Shown here one piece after another: positions 1 to 10,805 of a DNA stretch of 64,000 nucleotides. This stretch comes from Tulasnella sp. 424. Its lineage: Eukaryota; Basidiomycota; Agaricomycetes; Cantharellales; Tulasnellaceae. The notes below the pieces were generated by a model. That model was not told the DNA's origin. It ran no database searches and saw nothing but the letters and a program-made list of their open reading frames with translations. Location: NCBI GenBank assembly GCA_019633425.1, contig WSUB01000114.1, forward strand, positions 1-64,000, read 5' to 3'. Position numbers and translations under genes: made by a program. Numbering within the stretch: the first letter of the stretch is position 1; each line of letters starts with the position of its first letter.

Positions 1-737
1 AGACGTACGTGGCATTGCGGCCAATCGGGCTGACATTGATCATCCCGTTTCTGAATTCAACGAATGTGCCTCTGGAGGCATTCGCACGGAAGAAAACAAG
101 TCAATATATCAATTAGCCTTTAAGCGGATTAGAGGGAGGTCCAGGGGCGAACCTTTTGATCGGGACGTCTATATCTGCGAGGTAATGAAGGATGAAGTTG
201 ACGAGCTTCTTGTATTCCGTTTCTCCAACGAACTTGATAAAAGACTGAGAGGGAAGTTCTTTGCCCATCTTGTACGCAATGAGGCCGTTCTCGGCGAAAC
301 CATAGTCGAATTTGTCCGCAACTGTAATAAATTGCCACTGTCAGGCAAAGTGCTGTGCCCGAGGGAAACGAAAGACGATGGCTCGTTCCTCACCATTTCC
401 GCTGTTTATTTCAAGCTGGTCGGCGATCTTGGACCAATCTGAGCCGCCGAGAAACCCTATTGCCATCTTCTTTCGGAGCTGGGCGAGGACATCGGCCATC
501 TCTTTGGAAACTCGCTGTTGACATTTATACGCGAGAGGAAGTTATTTTTAAGGCGTAAAAATGAGAGTTAGTATGAAGAAAATCGAGATTATGAGCTCGA
601 GATATTGCTTCGCGGGGCGAAGACGCGTCGCATCCCAAGAGAAGAACACGCACCTGACGCGGTGGAGTCAGCGTGTCATCGACGTCGAACAAGCAGAGTT
701 TTTTGATGGGGCGGTCAGCAAAAGTAGTAGATGCCAT
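1..737 (-). CDS. Phosphomannomutase, left copy (partial at window edge)
   Basis: Phosphomannomutase converts mannose-6-phosphate to mannose-1-phosphate in the cytosol, the step that feeds GDP-mannose and protein glycosylation. Reading leftwards from the ATG at 737, exon 1 encodes [20 protein letters not shown], the HAD-family nucleophile motif. The second exon has [20 protein letters not shown] and the third [20 protein letters not shown], all at the positions expected from yeast Sec53. Donor and acceptor sites join these exons in frame. The reading frame is open to the left edge, so the rest lies outside the window. Compared with the right copy, the glycine after DVD is an aspartate. The gene lies head to head with a broken MAK11 head. 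Family assignment is firm; whether this copy is active is open. Confidence 0.85.
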
Positions 738-955
738 GATACTAGAGCAGATGGAGAATGGTAGTCGGATATGATGACAGTCTTTGTACGTCTAAAAGCG
801 GGTATCGTGGCAAAGATTAATTAGAACACGTTTCGCTGCGCGCGCCTGTTTCGTCGGAGATAGACAAGTCCGTTATCTCCAGTGCCAGACCCAGAGCAAA
901 GAACTTTCAATTTTACCAAGTTCAACCGCGAAAAGGCTTCGATCACTCGGATATC

Positions 956-1093
956 ATGGTCAAACTTCCGCCTAAGAAGAAGCAACGTTTTAAAAAAAAG
1001 CACGATTCGTCTCAAAAGCCGAACGGCAGGAGAACTATTTTTTCGGAAGCTCAGAAAACACCGTCTGAGGACAAGCAAAAGAAGCCTGCGTAG
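956..1093 (+). pseudogene. MAK11 5' fragment, broken
   Basis: The ATG at 956 opens a 45-codon frame that closely matches the start of the intact MAK11 gene at 3657 (lysine-rich, KKKQRF, DSSQKPNG, KQKKPA). The frame ends at TAG 1091-1093, where the intact copy has CAG. Similarity continues for about six more codons (VFERVR) and then changes to amino-acid permease sequence. It has no WD40 repeats and is a duplication relic, not a functional gene. Confidence 0.85.
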
Positions 1094-1111
1094 GTTTTCG
1101 AGCGGGTCAGA

Positions 1112-1288
1112 CTCGACATCCCGATCTTCTTTGGTCTTTACCTCGGCTACAAGATCTGGGAGAAAACCAAGGTGTGGCGTCCCGAAGAGATGCACTTTGT
1201 CAGGGGTATCCCCACGATCGAGGAGACCGAGGCACCTTATGTTCCGCCGAGGACTCTTGGAGAAAAGATCTTCGAGATTGTGTTCTAA
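1112..1288 (+). pseudogene. Amino-acid permease C-terminal fragment
   Basis: The frame from 1112 to the TAA at 1286-1288 encodes 58 residues typical of the cytosolic tail of fungal YAT/GAP1-type amino-acid permeases: DIPIFFGLYLGYKIWEKTK (end of the last membrane helix), then RPEEMHFVRGIPTIEETE. The other eleven or so membrane helices are absent, since MAK11-like sequence lies directly upstream. This is a transplanted gene tail left at a rearrangement junction. Recognition rests on the motif pattern, not on a search. Confidence 0.75.
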
Positions 1289-2335
1289 GCTTGCCCGTCT
1301 ATGCCATCCTTCCCTACATTTTGTTGTTGTTAGACCCGCCCTGCTCTACCATTACCAGCAATTTCCTACATTTTCTTTTGGTTTTTACGTGTTCCTGCTT
1401 GTGCCTAATTCGAGAACCCTAGCGTACGTTTACCAAATATCATGTTTGTCACGAGCAGTGTCGGGTTACGAAATTCACGAGTGTGGTTTGAATCAATCCA
1501 TTGCATGGACTTTTGATGATCCTGCCAAGTTGTACTACTGTATGCCCACCCTTGGCGTTCTAAATCCCGGAATGCATCTCGTGCCAACTCGCCAAAATAA
1601 TGCGAGCCCTGTGCAGCACCCTGCTCGATTGCGAGGGGGCTTGCAGGACTTTCATGTGCATCTCAGGGTTAGAGTGAACCGGGACACACTACACGGACGT
1701 GCCGACGACAGGAACGGCAACTACGGATACACAACGATTATATCTTTTGCAAACGCAACTCCAAGAAAAGCTGGAACAAATGACAGATGACACCATTTTA
1801 GACCCGAATTACAACTGTTTTTATGAAAGGAAAAGTTCCCTCAAGATACGAATGGTATCAGCAGGACTCTTGACGGAATGTCCGATGGTGCGACTGTCAG
1901 TGTAAATTTCGTAGTCGTTACCACCCTGAAAATAAAAGGAAAGGGATTTAGTGGAGTTTTAAAAATGGTAAGCAGGTACGTGATGGGAGGGGTGGTCGTA
2001 AATGTGTACGAGAAGTAGAAGTTGTTTGAAGGGACGGTGCTTGTGTGGTTACGCGCGGCTTGCGCTGGGAACCGCCGGTTTGGTATGCGCCCAACGATCG
2101 ACAGGACCTCACCATGCGGTGCAGTGGGCACCTTTAGGCAAGGAAAGAGGAAAGTTGGTCGCGGGTGTGTCCGGCGTGGTCGCGTGCCATAGACCCTTTT
2201 CACCCGACGGGCTAAACTAGGATACGGTGCAAAAAAAAAAAACCAAAGTCCAACGACGAGTTTCTCGCGGACAGGGGGGAAAAAAAGCAAACACGAGGAA
2301 AGGGAAAGGGGGAAAAAAAGGAAGGACAACCCACC
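1289..2335. other. No recognisable gene
   Basis: Several overlapping frames are open on both strands but none resembles a known family. The missing C-terminal exon of the right PMM copy would be expected on the minus strand here, and I could not find it. Purine-rich runs occur at 2230-2320. Confidence 0.5.
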
Positions 2336-3450
2336 AAATAAGTTTTATCACCAAAGAAGTGAATCTCCTCGAACCCTTCGTCTTCGACGTGCTTCAACGC
2401 GTACGTCTTGTCCCACCCGCGGGGGAAAACGTCGAACGAGATTTGTCCGCCGATGGAGTACGTCAAATCATATTCGGGGAAGTTCTCTTTGAGTTTTTGG
2501 ACGAACTTGGAGCGGATTTGGTGGATCTGTGGGGAAAGGAGGGGGAGGTCCGAGAGGCGGCGGGAAAGCGGTGAGCTCGAGGTGTGTGAGGAGAAGCGCA
2601 GACAATGTCCACTATATTTACCTTGTCGTAGGCTTCGAACTCGTTCCGCTCTTGAATCCTGTTGGTGAAGTCGGAGGTCAGGCTTCAACCACCCCCCAAA
2701 ATGCGGCCCCAAAGAAGGCGAAGCTCAGAAGTCAAGACGTACGTGGCATTGCGGCCAATCGGGCTGACATTGATCATCCCGTTTCTGAATTCAACGAATG
2801 TGCCTCTGGAGCCATTCGCAGGGAGAATCAAGTCAATACCAATTAGCCTTTAAGCACATTGGGGAAGACGATGTCCTGCAAACCTTTTGATCGGGATGTC
2901 TATATCTGCGAGGTAATGCAGGATGAAGTTGACGAGTTTCTTGTATTCCGTTTCTCCAATGAACTTGATGAAAGACTGAGAGGGAAGTTCCTTGCCCATC
3001 TTGTACGCAGTGAGGCCGTTCTCGGCAAAACCATAGTCGAATTCGTCCACAACTGCAAGACATTGCCGTGTCAGGCAAAGTGCTGTGCACGAGGGAAAAG
3101 AAGGGCGATAGCTCGTTCCTCACCCTTTCTGCCGCCTACTTCAAGCTGCTCGGCGATCTTGGACAAATCCGAGCCGCCGACAAACCCGATTGCCAGCTTC
3201 TTTCGGACCTGGGCGAGCACGTCGAGCATCTCTTTGGAGGCTTGCTGTTAACATTTGCACGAGGCGATCGTTGTAGGGCGCAAAAAGGGAGTAGTATGAA
3301 AGGCATCGAGAATGTGAGTTCGGGATATCGCTTCGAGGGGCGAAGACGCGTCGATAGTCCACGCACCTGACGCGCTGGAGTCAACGTGCCATCGACGTCG
3401 AACAAGCAGAGTTTCTTGATGGGGCGGTCAGCAAAAGTACTAGATGCCAT
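2336..3450 (-). CDS. Phosphomannomutase, right copy (C-terminal end not found)
   Basis: Same enzyme family as the left copy. Start ATG is at 3448-3450. Exon 1 (3367-3450) ends at [13 protein letters not shown] and carries the nucleophile motif DVDGT. Next come [40 protein letters not shown], a block joining at [32 protein letters not shown], and finally [20 protein letters not shown] with FFGDKTY at about 2340. All introns have GT-AG ends and keep frame. After FFGDKTY the expected GGNDYEIF stretch and the last 35 or so residues are missing: the frame instead runs into a T-rich, low-complexity stretch. Either the last exon is hidden and diverged, or this copy has lost its 3' end. Confidence 0.85.
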
Positions 3451-3811
3451 GGAACTAAAGCAGATGGAAGATAATGAGAGTCTTTGTACGTCTAAAGCGG
3501 GATTGTCGTGGCAAAGATTAATTAGAACACGTTTCGCTGCGGCGCCTGTTTTGACGGACATAAGCAAACCCGTTAGCTCCGGTATCTGCACAGCCACAGA
3601 GCAAAGAACTTTCAATTTTACCAAGTTCGCGCAAAAGCTGCAATCACTCGGATATCATGGTCAAACCCCCGCCTAAGAAAAAGCAACGTTTCGAAAAGAA
3701 CGATTCATCTCAAAAGCCGAACGGCAAGAAGAGAACTAAATTTTCTGAAGCCAAGAAAACACCCTCAGATGACAAGCAAAAGAAGCCTGCGCAGGTTTTC
3801 GAGCGGGTCAG
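2733..3811. repeat. Segmental duplication, right copy
   Basis: Direct repeat partner of 1-1111, covering PMM exons 1-4, the shared promoter and the first part of MAK11. Scattered substitutions and small indels separate the copies. This copy is continuous with an intact MAK11 gene, so it is probably the parental arrangement on that side. Confidence 0.9.
3451..3656. promoter_or_regulatory. Divergent PMM / MAK11 promoter
   Basis: Only 206 bases separate the two start codons, so both genes must share this control region. The same interval was duplicated with them at 738-955. I see no clear TATA box. Confidence 0.55.
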
Positions 3812-5484
3812 ACAGCCTGATCCGGCGCAGAGGAGGAGGGACGATAGTAGACCGGACAAAACGACGCAGCTCAAGTCTCTGCGAGGGATCGTAAAGGAGA
3901 AAGGCAAGGCTCGAGCAGAACTTTCAGCTCTGGAACCACCCAGGGTAGATTCCAAGGCCAAACCTGCAGCCCTTAAGACCAAACCTGCAGCCCTTATCCA
4001 AGCCGAGGAGCACCCTCATAAACCCACTACGTTCAAGATTATTGCAGGCTCGTACGAGAAGCTCCTTTACGGTCTCGAAGGAACTTTCCCCTCTTCGTCG
4101 ACTTCAGACGCAGCCGCCCGACCGATACCGACGTTGACCCCGATCTTCATATTCCCAGCTCACGTCGGTTCGGTCCGATCTGTCGCTGCGTCACCGTCGA
4201 ATGGGAAGTGGCTAGCTACGGGGAGTTCTGCGGACGAAGTTGTGAAGGTGTGGAATCTGAGGCAGAGAAAGGAGGTGGGTGGGCTGTTCCAACACACAGG
4301 TATGTGGTGCTCTTCTGCCCTCTAACCGCGAAGATTGATGTCCCATCAATCTTTATCTTAGGATCCATTACGCACTTGACCTTCCCAAGCCCGCACCATC
4401 TGCTCTCATGCTCCGAAGACGGGACCATCGTCCTGTACCGCACAAAGGATTGGGCCGTCCTACGGGTGTTTAAAGGTCACAAAGGAAAAATCAACTGCGT
4501 TGCAGTTCATCCTTCGGGCAAAGTCGCTCTCAGTGTCGGCACCGATAGAACCATCCGGATGTGGGACTTCATGCGAGGAAGGTCTGCTGGGAGCACCAAG
4601 ATCTACAAAGGTAAGAGTTCTATCCAATGCGCGGACTTTAAAAAAGTCATGGCTGAAAGAGAACCCTTCTAACAGAGGCCGAGCTCGTGCGGTGGTCAAC
4701 CACGGGAACCAAGTTCGTCGTACAGACGTTGAACACGATCGACGTTTTCTCAACCTCCATGACGTTGCTATGCCAAATTACCCACACGGCACGAATTCAA
4801 GATCTTTGCTTCGTTGCTCGACCGGGGCAGTCTACTGGCTCGGAAGTGCTGTTGGTAGCTGGAGAAGATAAGAAGGTTGCTGTGTACGAGGAGGGCAAGC
4901 TCGAGACTATCGCTAATGGAGACGAAGCCGAGGAGGTGGAAAGCAGCTCGCAGAGCATAGCGTATAAGGTCATTGGCCATTTTATTGGTCACGACAGCCG
5001 GTATGTTTATAGCCCATGGCTGATCTACGTGGTCGGTCTAATCAGAATACTTCGTAGCGTGAAGGCACTGGCAACATTGCCCATCTCTCTTCCCTCAGGA
5101 TCTCAAACAACGTATCTGACAACAATAGGGTCGGATGGTAAAATTCATCTCTACGACCTACTTGACTTCCCACCCAATTCGGATGCTACGGCCGCTTTAT
5201 CAGAACCACCTCAAGTATTACCAATAGCGACGTACGACACGAAGGGGAGTCGGCTAACCAGTTTAACGATGGCGGATGGCGTGCCACCTCAAACAGCGGG
5301 GAAGAGGAAGAGGGATGGCGAGGACGAGGGCGAGGACGAGGACGAGGACGAAGAAGAGGCAGATTGGACGGACGTCTCGTCCGATGAAGAGGGGTCTAAC
5401 GGAGATAGCGAAGCGGTCGAGGGAGAGGAGGAAGAGGAGGAAGCAGAGGAGGACGATGGGTGGGGAGGAATTGGTGCCAAATAA
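3657..5484 (+). CDS. MAK11: MAK11 / PAK1IP1-like WD40 ribosome-biogenesis protein
   Basis: Four exons (3657-4299, 4362-4610, 4676-5000, 5058-5484) join in frame to 547 residues. The N-terminus is lysine-rich and probably disordered, followed by FKIIAGSYEKLLYGLEG and WD40 repeats: HVGSVRSVAASPSNGKWLAT, TIVLYRTKDWAVLRVFKGHK, GKINCVAVHPSGKVALSVGT, DRTIRMWDFMRGRSAG. This order is characteristic of Mak11/PAK1IP1, a nuclear factor in 60S ribosomal subunit assembly in yeast. The C-terminus ends in a long Asp/Glu-rich tail, as in several nucleolar WD40 proteins. It is transcribed divergently from PMM. The family is assigned with good confidence; function is by homology. Confidence 0.88.
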
Positions 5485-5570
5485 ATGTGCTTCATACTGT
5501 CTGAACTCGATTGCATCATGGGCTCGCAGCCAAAGAATGCACCCTCAATATTAAATGCACAGCTGAAGAT

Positions 5571-7278
5571 CTACTCATCATCCGACTCATCCAAGGCTAT
5601 ACGTTTCGTTTTACGCCCACCTGCACGGCGGACAGCGGCCTCAGGCTCATCGTCGCTGACGGCCATAGCGTCACCTTCATCGCTCTCCTCGTCCGAGTCT
5701 CTCTTCTTTTGCTTGTCTTTCTTCCGATGCAGCTCAAGACGTTCGATCGCTTCCTCGGCTGCTTCGAGTGAATCAGCGTCATCAGCAACTTTGCCCTCGT
5801 CTTCATCATCTTCAACCAAGAACTGAACAACAACGTCAGCAAAAATGAAGTAGGGAGCATTGCAAGGGTTTCTCACCTCGTCGGCCTCGTATTCCCCAGC
5901 GCCGGGGCGCTTACGACTAGACTCTGCTGCCTTGCTGTACCTCCTCCCACTGAAGTCTTCCTCGTCGGACATATCTTCATCGCTCCACTCAGCTCGGCTA
6001 CGTTTAGTCGATGCTCTTCCGCCACCCGTCGCTCGTCGACGCGGCACGCTGTCACCTCCACCGCCCGTCCTTCGCCTCTTCGCGGTCGATGCTCGTTTGG
6101 CAGCTTTCATTTGGTCAGCCCTTTCTTGCTCAGACTCCTTCGTTGGATCAGGCGCCATCATCAATCTAGTGACTTTGTTGTGCTTCTGACCGACAGCTTT
6201 GACGAGTTTACGGTGCGTCTCAGACTGCATACCAGTGGGTGTGAGGGAAAGGGTGCCAGTGATTGGAGCTTCGGCTTGGAGCAGCTCGGCTTTGACGTGT
6301 TGAGCGAATAGGTATGTTAACCCTTGGTTACGACTGAGATTGTGTGCGGAGGTCATTTCTTGAGAGCCTTGGAAGGACGCCTGTTGGCTCAATGTGCGAG
6401 GGGCGCTCGAAGCACTCTGAGGGAGTTCAATGTTGGACGAGACATCAAAGATCTCTTTCCCGAGTTGCAGGCTCATTGTACCATCGGACCAGCGGATAAT
6501 GCGACTATTGGATTGTTTTCGCTATCGGTGAACGAGCCATGAGATTGAAGTTGCAGAATGGGTATCATTACAAGGCCAACTAACCATTCGTCCGTCGGGG
6601 CCTTTCACCCATCGCCATCGTATCGTGTTCTCTACTTCCAGCTTGATGCTCATGCTCTTTTCGCGGTTGTTCAGCGAGGTGTCCTCGTCGATGCCCGGGC
6701 CTTGATAGGTATCCTGGTCGAAAGGGTTGGATTCAAGCTTGATGAAGCTGGGTAGGCGAAGAACCCAGTACTGAGAGCCTTAAGCGTAAGAAGACGGTCT
6801 AGGCAGTCGCAGGTGTCGGCACGTACACTACCGTCTGAGCTAACTGGTAAAGGTAGGTTCGGAAGTTGGGCTTGTGCTTCGCTCAGCTCTACCACCTGCT
6901 GTTCCTCCGCAGCCTCGTCATCTTCTTCATATTCCATAGCCTTCCGTTTCCGACGCTCGGCTGCTGTCAAACCCTCCGCTTCTGAGCCAGAGGCAGACGG
7001 GCCCGCCGAATATTGCCTGCACATACAATCTTCAGACAACCCGACGAAACGCGACCACAGACGGATGCCAACCTATTGGAATCTTGATTGGGTTGCTCAT
7101 CGGCTTCTTCATCTCCAAAGAGATCCCCCATATCGCCATCGTCCTGAGGTTGGTGCTGGGAGGTTTCGGCGGCTTCCCCTTCCTGGTCATCCGCAAACAG
7201 ATCGTCGTCCGCCCTATCAGAAGCGGCCGAATTGGTGAGAAGTGCTGGATCGATCGCCTGGTCGTAACTTGTAGCCAT
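5571..7278 (-). CDS. LEO1: LEO1, Paf1 complex subunit
   Basis: Five exons read leftwards (7278-7073, 7016-6827, 6770-6585, 6521-5877, 5822-5571) and give 492 residues. The N-terminus is acidic (DDLFADDQ, DLFGDEEADE). The central Leo1 domain shows YWVLRLPSFIKLESNPFD, KLEVENTIRWRWVKGPDGR, SNSRIIRWSDGTMSLQLG and LTYLFAQHVKAELLQAEAP. The C-terminus is rich in Lys, Arg, Ser and acidic residues. Leo1 acts in the nucleus with RNA polymerase II during elongation and histone modification. The last intron is 54 bases and keeps the frame open if retained. Divergent from the G-patch gene. Confidence 0.93.
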
Positions 7279-7416
7279 TTTACTAAAGAGACGCTATGAA
7301 GGGGAGGAAGGCTTGGTCGAAAGCCCAATTATGAGCAGCAGACAAACAAACAGACGACCTGTTCGGCTTTACACCACCACTGGCCCGTCTTTCATTTCCC
7401 AATCTGAAGTCAGAGA
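7279..7416. promoter_or_regulatory. Divergent LEO1 / G-patch gene promoter
   Basis: 138 bases between two start codons on opposite strands. Both products are nuclear RNA-metabolism factors, so a shared promoter is functionally plausible. No specific element recognised. Confidence 0.5.
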
Positions 7417-10400
7417 ATGACATCCAAACTCAAAAGGAGACTCGAAAATATTGGAATCGATTCAAGTAGCTCGTCGAGCAGGCTCAATGAATCTTTCTGT
7501 TTGGTGCGCTTGGCTTCAAACGGCATCATCCCAGACATTTCACTGATCAGCTCAACCACTCCTGATTGCAGATTGGAACTCCGCTACCTCCTCTGGAAAA
7601 GACGAAGGATACTGGAGAGTTTAAGCCTCTATGGGAACAAGAGGTACTAATACGTCGAATGGCTCAGTTCCCTGAACTCACTTACTCCCAAAGCTGTAAA
7701 TCTCTATTAGGTCCGGGATGAGAAGGGTCGAAGGCGTCTCCATGGTGCTTTTACGGGTGGCTGGTCCGCTGGATATTTTAACACAGCCGGCTCGAAAGAA
7801 GGTATGGATGCTTGTGGGTCTCGCATATTCCAACTGACCAACAAACCGCCTGCCCAGGATGGACGCCTTCAACTTTCGTTTCGTCCAGAAGCAATCGAGC
7901 CACGAAAAAAGAGGCCCGACTCGAAGATTTTATGGATGAAGAGGACTTGGAGGAGATGCGAGCGAGCCAAAAGTTGGTGGACGCCTCTGAACCCGGAGCC
8001 CTTCCAAGTCGTGCGGCTGATGCGGACGAGTACGTGCGGTCGCATAATTTATCGTTGGATTGCTCTTAACGTAGAGTTGTTTGCAGCTCAATGTCAGGCG
8101 CTCTCCAAAATCTAATCCCCCCAATAGAAGATTCTCCAGGGGCCAAACTTCTGCGCAAGATGGGGTGGCGGCCAGGACAGGGTGTTGGACCTCGTGTATC
8201 ACACGCCAAGTTGAAACGGCAGGACCAACTGCTAGCTGGACCTTCTGCTGCTCCCTCTAGACCAGACGTGCCTGACGATGAGGCTTCGAAACATACCTTC
8301 GCTCCTCGCGACACACAAATCCCCAACTATCCACCCAAAGGGGACGCCTTTGGTCTGGGCTATGCTCGAGGTCCGGGCTTGGTTGCTCAAGCAGGCGTGG
8401 GGTCAGAGAAAGGACCAGCCGGTCCAAAAATAAGCGGTGAGTTTGTTCACAGCGTTTGTGCATTTCCTTCTGAATGCTTCGTGGTTACAGCTGGATTTGG
8501 TCTTGGTGCGGTCAACGACGCGGACGATGACGATCTGGATGTCTATGATACGGGGGAAGAAAGTTCATCTCGAAGACGTATGGCATTTCAGGAGGATGAG
8601 GACGAAGACATGATTACGCTGGGTCCTTCGACTAAGAGCTCACTCAAACGAACCGACGAAAGAAATCGCTCAATTACAGTGAGTTTAGCTGATCTGCTTC
8701 GTCAATTTTGCTTTTATGAGGCTTACGCGAAGTATAGAGTGCTGTTCAAAGTTTCCATGATGGTCGACCGGTGCCATCCGGCTTTGTTATATCTGCAAAA
8801 CCGGAGATTGAGGATACTTGGTGCGCCGCCCTTGCTAGTCACAAACATTGTCTCTCGCTCACCACGTCACGTGGTTAGGTTTAAGCTGCCGGACATACCC
8901 AAGGCTTGGAAACCTGAGCCCGCCAAGCTCTGGGCATCGCAAGCGGCACCTCCATCAAAGGAAGAGAATTTGAAACCTTCAGTGCCGACTTATGGACCAA
9001 AAGGAAAGGGTCGCCAGGATGGCATGTCCGCGGACAAGGTAGGAATCCAAAGCTCTAAGCCACTGCTTGACATTAATTAATTTTGTCCTGCTTTAGCGAG
9101 GTGATATTCTGGGAGAAGCACGTCTTCCGGCTGCCCCGAAGTCCGTTTTCGACTACCTCTCGGCCAAGGACCGCGAGCGGCTCCAGCTGTTTGCGGCCAA
9201 AGCGAAAGAAGCTGCCAGCGGTGCGGCCACCAGAAAGCCCTCCCCGCCACCCCCCGAGACCGTTGTTGGAGGAGAGATTAGTTCCGACCTCCCAAACTTG
9301 CACCCAAGCGTAGCAAAAGCAGCAATGAGTGGCTTTCAACCGTTCACTTCAGAGCCGGAGAAGCAAGCACGATACGATATTTTCCTCAAGTATCACGCTT
9401 CGCCGAGCCCCAACATGCCCTATCTTGCTCGCCGGCCTCGCCAAAGTGAGGACGAGTTTAAAAAGGAGCTCCAGGACTACGCCAAGGCAGCAATGATATT
9501 CAAGCCTATATCCGGGGTTATGGCGGACCGCTTCCGAACCGCAGCCGTGGCACAGGACGTACCAAAAGTCGTTGAAGCGCTGTACTACCCTGCACCAGTG
9601 GAGGAGTCAGAGGCAAACGCTGAGTCCGAAAAGGAGAAGGACGACAAGGAAGATGCGGATCCCAAACGGCAGGCCGCCCGAATGGGCATGTATGGCCCCC
9701 TCACTCACGAGACGAAGGAGTGGCGTCCTGTGAGATTGCTGTGCAAGCGCTTTGGAGTTCCAGATCCATTCATGACGAAAGACGGTGAAGGAGCAGCCGA
9801 GACCGCTTCCTTTGGTGCCGGAGGCAGCGCACCAGATCCAACCAGCACAACCTCAGTTCCTCCAACTTCGGAGACAAGCGGCTCGACTTCGAAACAAATC
9901 CTCCCCCCGCCCCCCGCTGCTCCGGGAAGAAAAGACATAGCGAATATTGGCTTGGGCGAGGACGAAACACAAGGTCAAGATACGCTAACGTATCAGCGTC
10001 CCCCCATGGATATCTTCAAAGCCATATTCGCGAGCGACAGCGAAGATGACAGTGACAATGAAGAAAACGATGAACCAATGGCTGCAGAGACCAAAGCTGG
10101 CCTTCAACATGAGTCCCACGAGGACTCGGGGACACTCCAACCTGCTTTATTATCGACCACTGTTCTTATGGAAGTTGAGGAGCCACAAGGGCCAGTTGAT
10201 ACCTCAACTTTCCGGCCAACCTTTGTTTCGAAGGCGGAAAGAGACGGAAGAGCAGAGAAGGACGGCTCGGAAAAGAAAGGTATGGCTAAGCGTACACTCT
10301 GACAGACTTGTCTAACGAATCTCTCCCCATACAGACAAGAAGAAAAAGAAGGCCAAACCCATCGTCTCATTCGCCGCGGATGAGGACGAGGGTGAGGCCA

Positions 10401-10618
10401 GTGGCCTGTCGATCCAGCCCAAGAAAGAGAAGAAACGTCGTCGTGACAAGGAGAAGGAGAAGGAAGTGAGCGAAGAGGCCGCCAAGAAAGCGAGAACAGA
10501 GGATGGGGACACAGAAATGCAATGGGTCGAGAAGGAGGTTTCTCAGCCAGTCGAGGCTAACCCTGCCTCTGTTCCTCCGCGAAAACCTGGCCGGAAAACG
10601 GCAGCCGACTTTCTTTAA
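7417..10618 (+). CDS. GPATCH1-type G-patch protein
   Basis: A multi-exon gene of roughly 860 residues. The N-terminal DUF1604-like region reads [20 protein letters not shown], then [20 protein letters not shown] and a [11 protein letters not shown] block, followed by [18 protein letters not shown]. The G-patch at about 8130-8200 reads [20 protein letters not shown]. Further on come [15 protein letters not shown] and a [11 protein letters not shown] block, which continue the GPATCH1/TGH order. The C-terminus has a [12 protein letters not shown] block, a highly charged stretch and a GRKTADFL end. Members of this family associate with the spliceosome; G-patches usually activate DEAH helicases. 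Introns were placed by GT-AG sites that restore frame. Confidence 0.9.
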
Positions 10619-10805
10619 ACTGGCTCCGTCATGTACATTTAGTAGCCATCTTGTTCCACGAACTCGGAGGAAGTCACCGCTCGACAGAAGTGACCTCCGA
10701 TTCTCTTACAACCGAAATGCCTCTCAATTTAATGAATGATGAGTTGCAGAGAGTAGTCTCCACATATATTTCAGTCTCAAGTCAGCCAATTAGTGTCGCT
10801 AGGTG

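Larger units (their letters stand above)
1..1111. repeat. Segmental duplication, left copy (PMM 5' part + promoter + MAK11 head)
   Basis: This stretch is a diverged direct copy of 2733-3811. Both begin with the same bases in the fourth PMM exon and stay collinear through the PMM exons, the divergent promoter and the first 50 or so MAK11 codons. Similarity stops at about 1111, where permease sequence begins. The left limit is cut by the window edge. Confidence 0.9.

Noticed and set aside
1841..2329. Minus-strand frame as continuation of PMM
   Set aside because: The translation has no match to the PMM C-terminus and is composition-driven.
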